Origin: Archangium sp.
GTDB taxonomy: Bacteria; Myxococcota; Myxococcia; Myxococcales; Myxococcaceae
Direction of reading: 5' to 3'
NCBI GenBank assembly: GCA_022843845.1
Contig: JALHMW010000009.1
Location: 1 to 64,000 of the forward strand
DNA length: 64,000 nucleotides
Of the stretch, positions 59,520 to 64,000 are shown one piece after another. The notes below the pieces were generated by a model that did no database searches, had not been told where the DNA came from, and worked only from the letters and a program-made list of their open reading frames with translations. Position 1 is the first letter of the stretch, and each line of letters opens with the position of its first letter. The position numbers and the translations under genes are program-made.

Positions 59520-60383
59520 ATGGAAGTCGTCCTCCGCCCGATCAACGATCAGTTCCTGCGGCAGGTGGTCTTCCCGGCCTTCGAGCTGGGAGTCGTCGAT
59601 GCCGTCCCGGCCATCGAGCACCTGCTCCGCCAATTGAATGACGAGGGCACCCGGGTGCTCCTCGAGCTGGTGCTCGAACACTCGGCCGACGGCAGCTTCT
59701 TCGGTCTCGCCGACGATCGCTGGAGCGAGGCCGTCTACCGCCTGCTCTTCCACGAGTGGTTCCGAGACAGCGAAGGCTGGAGCATCTCGCACCAGTACAC
59801 GGGCTACGCCGGCCCCTGGGAAGAGACGTTTCACCTCGCGCTGATGCTCGAAGATCAGGCGTACCCCTACGCCGAAGACGAGAAGGCCGATCAGTTCCGC
59901 CGGGCGTTCTGGGCGACGCCTCGAAAGAAGTTCGGGCTCGCGACGCTCCTCACCGGCACGTGGGACCCCCTGCCCTCGTTCCCGCCTGATCAGGTGCTCA
60001 CCGTCGACGGCAACGGCCTCTACAACCCGAAGGCGGGCGTCGCGCGCGCCGACTGGGCGTGGCGGCCGATGATCACCGTGAGCGAGTGGGCCGCGCGTAT
60101 GCCGTCGGCCTTGAACAACCTGCTCGATCGCGAGTCACGGCGCCTGCGACCCGTCTCGGTGCCCGAGAAGCACGAGGTGCTCGACTACTGGCTCGGCCGC
60201 ACCAGAGAGCCGCCGCTGCTCGCGGTGAGCTTCTCGGGCCTCGGCCCCCGCGCCAACGAGTGGATTCGTGAGATCGGCGCGCTCGCGCACGTCGTTCGCG
60301 ACGCCGCCGACGCGCAGCAGGGCCTGACGGCAGTGATCAGCCGCAAGGGCAAGACGATGGACAACCTCGTCGACGATCGCTGA
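59520..60383 (+). CDS. Conserved-looking hypothetical protein
   Basis: The 287-residue, soluble protein shows no signal peptide. It contains ELGVVDAVPAIEHLLRQLNDE, LADDRWSEAVYRLLFHEWFRD, HQYTGYAGPWEETFHLALMLED and VRDAADAQQGLTAVISRKGKTMDNLVDD. The acidic and aromatic content suggests a globular cytoplasmic protein, but no family or catalytic motif is recognised. The ATG at 59520 is 58 bp after ptsN, and cystathionine beta-synthase follows after 37 bp. It may belong to either unit. Confidence 0.6.
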   Translation: MEVVLRPINDQFLRQVVFPAFELGVVDAVPAIEHLLRQLNDEGTRVLLELVLEHSADGSFFGLADDRWSEAVYRLLFHEWFRDSEGWSISHQYTGYAGPWEETFHLALMLEDQAYPYAEDEKADQFRRAFWATPRKKFGLATLLTGTWDPLPSFPPDQVLTVDGNGLYNPKAGVARADWAWRPMITVSEWAARMPSALNNLLDRESRRLRPVSVPEKHEVLDYWLGRTREPPLLAVSFSGLGPRANEWIREIGALAHVVRDAADAQQGLTAVISRKGKTMDNLVDDR

Positions 60384-60420
60384 TCCGCGTGACCGGGTTT
60401 GAAGGTATACGCGCCCCATC

Positions 60421-61782
60421 ATGAAGCGTGTCTACGACTCCGTCCTCGATGCCATCGGCAACACCCCGATGGTCAAGCTCAACAAGCTCGTCGGCCCGGC
60501 CGATGCGACCATCTACGTGAAGCTCGAGTTCATGAACCCGGGCGGCGCCGTGAAGGACCGCATGGCCGTGCACATCGTGAACAAGGCCGAGAAGGACGGG
60601 CGCCTCAAGCCGGGCGGCACCATCGTCGAGAACACGTCAGGCAACACCGGCTTCGGCCTCGCGATGGTCGCGGCCGTGCGTGGCTACAAGTCGATCTTCA
60701 CGATGCCGGACAAGATGTCGTCGGAGAAGATCAACCGCCTCAAGGGCATGGGCGCGCAGGTCGTGGTGACGCCGACCAACGTGCCGGCAGAAGACCCGCG
60801 CAGCTACTACGAGACCGCCAAGCGCATCGTGAAGGAGACGCCCAACTCGTTCTACCCGAACCAGTACCACACGCCTGACAACATCGAGGCGCACTACGTC
60901 TCGACGGGCCCTGAGATCTGGGACCAGCTCGACGGCCAGATGGACTACTTCATCGCGGGCCTCGGCACGGGCGGCACCATGAGCGGCGCCGGCAAGTACT
61001 TCAAAGAGAAGAACCCGAAGGTGCAGAACGTCGGCGTCGACCCGATCGGCAGCATCTACACGGGCTACTTCAAGACCGGCAAAGTCGGCGACTCGCACGT
61101 CTACAAGGTCGAGGGCATCGGCGAAGACATGGTGTGCGGCGCCATGGACTTCAAGGTGGTCGACCAGGTGCGGCAGGTCGACGATCGCCAGAGCTTCGTG
61201 ATGGCGCGACGGCTCGCGCGTGAAGAGGGCATCTTCGCTGGAGGCTCCTCGGGCGCCGCCGTGCACGTCGCGGTCGAGCTCGCCAAGGAGCTCGGCAAGG
61301 GCAAGACGATCGTCGTGGTGCTCCCCGACTCGGGCAACTCGTACGTGACGAAGTACTTCTCGGACGAGTGGATGCGCGACATGGGCTTCCTCGAAGAGAA
61401 GGGCCCCGGCACCGTCGGCGACATTCTCGGCAAGAAGCCGCAGACGCTGGTGACGGCGAAGAAGGGCGAGCAGATCGGCCAGGTGATCGAGACCATGAAG
61501 CGGCACGGCATCTCGCAGATGCCCGTGCTGAAGGACGACGGCTCGGCGCTGGGCATGATCCACGAGTACGATCTGCTCAATGGCCTCGTCAGCGGCGCGG
61601 TGAAGAAGGCCGACGCGATTGATGCGCTGGTCGCTCCGCTCGACGGCGTCGTCACGAAGGAGATGACGATTCCCCAGCTTCGCCAGGTGTTCGCGCAAGA
61701 CAACGTGGCCGTCGTTCGTGATGGCCAGAAGATCGTCGGCGTCGTCACCAAGCTCGATCTGATCGAGTTCCTCGCCGGCTGA
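60421..61782 (+). CDS. cbs: Cystathionine beta-synthase with CBS domain pair
   Basis: The 453-residue protein joins serine and homocysteine (or makes cysteine by a related reaction) with PLP. The PLP-binding Lys is 45 in PGGAVKDRMA; GNTP is near 13-16, NTSGNTGFGL and GTGGTMSGAG bind phosphate and substrate. Residues about 345-453 are two CBS domains (AKKGEQIGQVIETMKRHGIS, TIPQLRQVFAQDNVAVV) that bind adenosyl ligands and regulate activity. It has no N-terminal heme domain. The gene is intact and stands by itself, convergent with the methyltransferase-ribE unit. Confidence 0.93.
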   Translation: MKRVYDSVLDAIGNTPMVKLNKLVGPADATIYVKLEFMNPGGAVKDRMAVHIVNKAEKDGRLKPGGTIVENTSGNTGFGLAMVAAVRGYKSIFTMPDKMSSEKINRLKGMGAQVVVTPTNVPAEDPRSYYETAKRIVKETPNSFYPNQYHTPDNIEAHYVSTGPEIWDQLDGQMDYFIAGLGTGGTMSGAGKYFKEKNPKVQNVGVDPIGSIYTGYFKTGKVGDSHVYKVEGIGEDMVCGAMDFKVVDQVRQVDDRQSFVMARRLAREEGIFAGGSSGAAVHVAVELAKELGKGKTIVVVLPDSGNSYVTKYFSDEWMRDMGFLEEKGPGTVGDILGKKPQTLVTAKKGEQIGQVIETMKRHGISQMPVLKDDGSALGMIHEYDLLNGLVSGAVKKADAIDALVAPLDGVVTKEMTIPQLRQVFAQDNVAVVRDGQKIVGVVTKLDLIEFLAG

Positions 61783-62036
61783 GTCGGGCACGCTGTCGAG
61801 AGGCCACGCTTGCGATCACCGCTCCGCCCGACGTCGGGCACGACGAGAAGCGCAGCGGAGACGCGAACACCTCGGGCCACGACGAGCCGAGTGACAGCGC
61901 TCGCCTCGTCACGAGCTGTCGACGTCTGAGCTGCTGCACCGTCGACCGGGCATCACGCTCGGCCGTTCGCCCGACGGCGATTCGCGCGACGGGAACCTGT
62001 GAGCCTCGGAAGCCGCCCCGCGAAGAACACACGTGG

Positions 62037-62687
62037 TCAACGAAGGCGGCGCACGAGCACGCGCCAATCGACCGAGCCCTCGGGGTTGCCGTCGAATGGC
62101 GCCGCGTGCTCGTCGATCACCTCGAGATCGATCGGGAGCGGCACCCTTCCCGCGTCACCCACCAGCACCTCGCGACCGAGCGCTCGATGCGCCCGGAGCC
62201 ACGGGATCAGTCTGACCGTGAGCGCCTCGTCGAAGGTGAGATCGCCGACCAGCACCACGTCGCAGTCGAAAGACGCCGCCTCACGCGCCAGCACGTCGAC
62301 CGTCACCGTCTCGAGCCTGACTCCGTTGGCGGTGGCGTTGAGCTGCGCGGCGACCGACGCCACCGGGTCGACGTCGGCGCACACCACCTGCGTGGCTCCC
62401 GACGTCATCGCTGCGAGCCCTTCGATCGCGCCGCCGCTCCCGACATCGAGCACGCGCTGGCCGTGCACCGACTCCCGATGATCGAGCACCCACCGCGCGA
62501 GCGCTTGCCCACCCGGCCACGCGAACGCCCAATACGGCAGCTCGAGCCCCTGCAGGCGCGCTTCGTCGGGCGTCGCACGCCACAGCGGGCTCGTCGGCAT
62601 GAGCAGGTGGAGCCGCAGCTCAGGCACGAGGGGCACCGACGACAGCTGCGTCACCGCGCGGACCAGCGCCTCGGCGTCGCCCGTCAC
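62037..62687 (-). CDS. Class I methyltransferase, EtfB lysine methyltransferase-like
   Basis: The 216-residue protein has the features of the electron-transfer-flavoprotein beta-subunit lysine methyltransferase family: LELPYWAFAWPGGQALARWVLD, motif I VLDVGSGGAIEGLAAM, VVCADVDPVASVAAQLNATANG, and DCDVVLVGDLTFDEAL with the D-x-x-Y-x-x-like position, then GREVLVGDAGR. Such enzymes trimethylate a Lys on EtfB. The start is GTG at 62687, overlapping the stop of ribE (GTGA). The substrate is inferred by family resemblance. Confidence 0.75.
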   Translation of the reverse strand: MTGDAEALVRAVTQLSSVPLVPELRLHLLMPTSPLWRATPDEARLQGLELPYWAFAWPGGQALARWVLDHRESVHGQRVLDVGSGGAIEGLAAMTSGATQVVCADVDPVASVAAQLNATANGVRLETVTVDVLAREAASFDCDVVLVGDLTFDEALTVRLIPWLRAHRALGREVLVGDAGRVPLPIDLEVIDEHAAPFDGNPEGSVDWRVLVRRLR

Positions 62688-63316
62688 GCGATGAAGCCGG
62701 CGAGCCGCAGCTGCGCTTCCGTCAGCCCGCCGCGCTGGCCGATCATCTTCGCGACGAACTTGCCCACGATGTCAGCCTCGAGGTTCACCTTCGCGCCCGG
62801 CCGCTTCTGCGAGAGCGACGTCTTCGCCCACGTCTCGGGGATCAACATCACGCCGAAGCTGTGCGCGTCGACGTGGGTGATCGTCAACGAGACGCCGTCG
62901 ATGCAGACCGAGCCCTTCTCGACGAAGAACGGCGCCAGCGCCGACGGCAACGACAGGCGCAGCCGCCACGTCCCTCCGTCTGGGGTCACCTCGAGGAGCT
63001 CGCCGACGCCATCGACGTGCCCCTGCACCCAGTGCCCGCCGAGGCGGTCGCCCACGCGCAGGGCCTTCTCGAGGTTCACGCGAGTGCCGGTGCTCCAGGC
63101 ACCGAGCGTCGAGCGGCTCAACGTCTCAGGCGCCGCCTGCACGCGAAACGACGAGCCCCGCGACTCGACCACCGTCAGGCAGACGCCGTCACAGCTGATC
63201 GACTCGCCGTGTTTGAAGTCCGCCGGGTCGAAGTTGGAGTGAAGCCACACGTCCGTCACGCCTCCGGGCACCATGCGCTCGACGGTGCCCAGGTCCTGCA
63301 CGAGTCCGGTGAACAT
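62684..63316 (-). CDS. ribE: Riboflavin synthase alpha chain
   Basis: The 210-residue protein has two tandem lumazine-binding domains: MFTGLVQDLGTVE, GESISCDGVCLTVVE, ETLSRSTLG, VNLEKALRVGDRLGGHWVQGHVDGVG, then a second set GSVCIDGVSLTITHV, IPETWAKTSL and VNLEADIVGKFVAKM. It dismutates two lumazines into riboflavin. The rest of the rib genes are not in this window. It is followed in the overlap by the methyltransferase and preceded by a cNMP-binding gene 9 bp upstream on the same strand. Confidence 0.96.
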   Translation of the reverse strand: MFTGLVQDLGTVERMVPGGVTDVWLHSNFDPADFKHGESISCDGVCLTVVESRGSSFRVQAAPETLSRSTLGAWSTGTRVNLEKALRVGDRLGGHWVQGHVDGVGELLEVTPDGGTWRLRLSLPSALAPFFVEKGSVCIDGVSLTITHVDAHSFGVMLIPETWAKTSLSQKRPGAKVNLEADIVGKFVAKMIGQRGGLTEAQLRLAGFIA

Positions 63317-63325
63317 GAGCGGCCC

Positions 63326-63856
63326 TTACTTCTTCTTCTTCGCCTTGCTCTTGGCCGTCTTCGGCCGCGAGACGCCGGCTTCCTGGAGCATGTCGAGGAA
63401 CTCCACGATGCGGCCGTCTGCCTTGCGCAGGCGACGCGACAGCATGCGGCAGATGTTCTGCAGGATGATGATGTAGGCGTAGTTGTCGGCCTTGTAGAGG
63501 TTCCACAGGTCGAGGTTGGTGAGCGCGTACGTCGTCGTCTTCTTCTTCACCAGGCACGTCGCGCTGCGCGGCTGCAGCTCGACCAGCGTCATCTCGCCGA
63601 ACGTCTCGCCGGGCCCGAGCCGCACGATCGGCACCTGGTTGCCTCGCGTCGACTTGCGCGCGACCTCGACCTCGCCGTCGCGAATCACGTACATCGTCCG
63701 GCCGAGCTCGCCCTCGTTGAAGATCCGATCGCCAGGCGCCCACGTCTGCTCCTCGAGGAAGTCGAAGAGGATGTCGAGGCTCGCCCCCTTGAGATCGTGG
63801 AAGACAGGCACGCTGCGCAGAAAGGTCGCTACCGAGGCGTCGCGTTTGACGTTCAT
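63326..63856 (-). CDS. Cyclic nucleotide-binding domain protein
   Basis: About 176 residues from ATG 63856; a second ATG at 63940 would add 28 residues. It has a complete cNMP-binding beta roll: WAPGDRIFNEGELGRTMYVIRDGEVEVAR, VRLGPGETFGEMTLVELQPRSATCLV, with Gly-Glu and Arg of the phosphate-binding cassette (GETFGEMTLV to QPRSAT). A C-terminal helix and a Lys-rich tail (KTAKSKAKKKK) follow. No DNA-binding domain is present, so it is not a CRP. It could regulate a partner by cAMP or c-di-GMP. It is 9 bp before ribE. Confidence 0.87.
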   Translation of the reverse strand: MNVKRDASVATFLRSVPVFHDLKGASLDILFDFLEEQTWAPGDRIFNEGELGRTMYVIRDGEVEVARKSTRGNQVPIVRLGPGETFGEMTLVELQPRSATCLVKKKTTTYALTNLDLWNLYKADNYAYIIILQNICRMLSRRLRKADGRIVEFLDMLQEAGVSRPKTAKSKAKKKK

Positions 63857-63938
63857 GGGTCGCGAAGCTGCCACATTCTTTGGGCCACAAAGCACTGAAA
63901 AGACGTCTGTTTGGATGAGAGGAGCAACCGCGTAGGCC

Positions 63939-63951
63939 ATTGTCTGACAAT
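63939..63951. promoter_or_regulatory. 13-bp palindrome at the 5' side of the cNMP-binding gene
   Basis: ATTGTCTGACAAT is a perfect dyad with one central base. It is flanked by GTAGGC on both sides as direct repeats (63932-63937 and 63952-63957). It lies 83 bp before the preferred start of the cNMP-binding gene, consistent with an operator. It overlaps the alternative start at 63940. Confidence 0.4.
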
Positions 63952-64000
63952 GTAGGCAGGCTCTTCCAGAATCTCACTTCTGCTCGGAGCTCTGCTTTAT

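Noticed and set aside
61783..62036. Possible RNA gene or terminator between convergent cbs and the methyltransferase
   Set aside because: No cloverleaf, no TTCGA loop and no stem followed by a T-run were found.

Overview
The window is about 64 kb of high-GC (roughly two-thirds G+C) bacterial chromosome, densely coding on both strands, with many GTG starts and ATGA/GTGA stop-start overlaps. Gene content points to a Gram-negative delta-type bacterium, most likely a myxobacterium (Myxococcota, probably Cystobacterineae; this is inference). The signs are low-complexity lipoproteins with GGSATA, AAGG or DAG spacers, a TIGR02996-LRR protein, an NtrC-type regulator together with RpoN, PilZ and pilus-type domains, LPS and lipoprotein transport genes (lptA, lptB, lptC, lolA), and several paralogue-poor secreted hydrolases. 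I see no rRNA, tRNA, CRISPR array, prophage or insertion sequence.

Layout. 0-5.3 kb (minus strand): a repeat lipoprotein cut by the left edge, lolA, trmH, obg, rpmA, rplU, then a two-gene split form of RdgC. 5.4-8.4 kb (plus): a DUF695-RraB protein, a DUF423 membrane protein, an M48 metalloprotease carrying a C-terminal RNase Sa-like ribonuclease, and a left-handed beta-helix acyltransferase. 8.7-12.7 kb (minus): an endonuclease/exonuclease/phosphatase protein, murJ, a small membrane protein and an AAGG-repeat lipoprotein. 12.8-16.7 kb (plus): an NtrC-type regulator, an M23 peptidase and an outer-membrane barrel. 16.7-24.2 kb: a nucleotidyltransferase-methyltransferase fusion, an ECF sigma factor coupled to a TPR/pilus-N/PEGA membrane protein, a Nudix-wHTH protein and topA. 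24.3-34.4 kb: mixed housekeeping and hypothetical genes, including pirin, proline iminopeptidase, a pectinacetylesterase-like hydrolase, GlnRS with an appended tRNA-binding domain, and a DUF2891 protein.

34.5-41.7 kb (minus) is the most distinctive block. It is one apparent six-gene operon: nicotinate phosphoribosyltransferase, PP2C phosphatase, zinc-ribbon/beta-propeller protein kinase, nicotinamidase-like hydrolase, von Willebrand A protein and LRR protein. It sits behind a near-consensus sigma-70 promoter in an AT-rich region with repeated GTGTCT boxes. It joins a kinase/phosphatase/vWA triad, as seen in TerY-P systems, to NAD salvage enzymes.

42-64 kb: an ECF sigma gene whose ribosome-binding site lies in a hairpin, then an expanded version of the proteobacterial lptC-lptA-lptB-rpoN-hpf-ptsN cluster. 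Its insertions are a gluzincin-like protein, two tandem beta-helix proteins, a GT39 glycosyltransferase, a response regulator with a PilZ-type partner, and a NagZ-like GH3 lipoprotein. The window ends with cystathionine beta-synthase, an EtfB-lysine-methyltransferase-like gene, ribE and a cyclic-nucleotide-binding protein.
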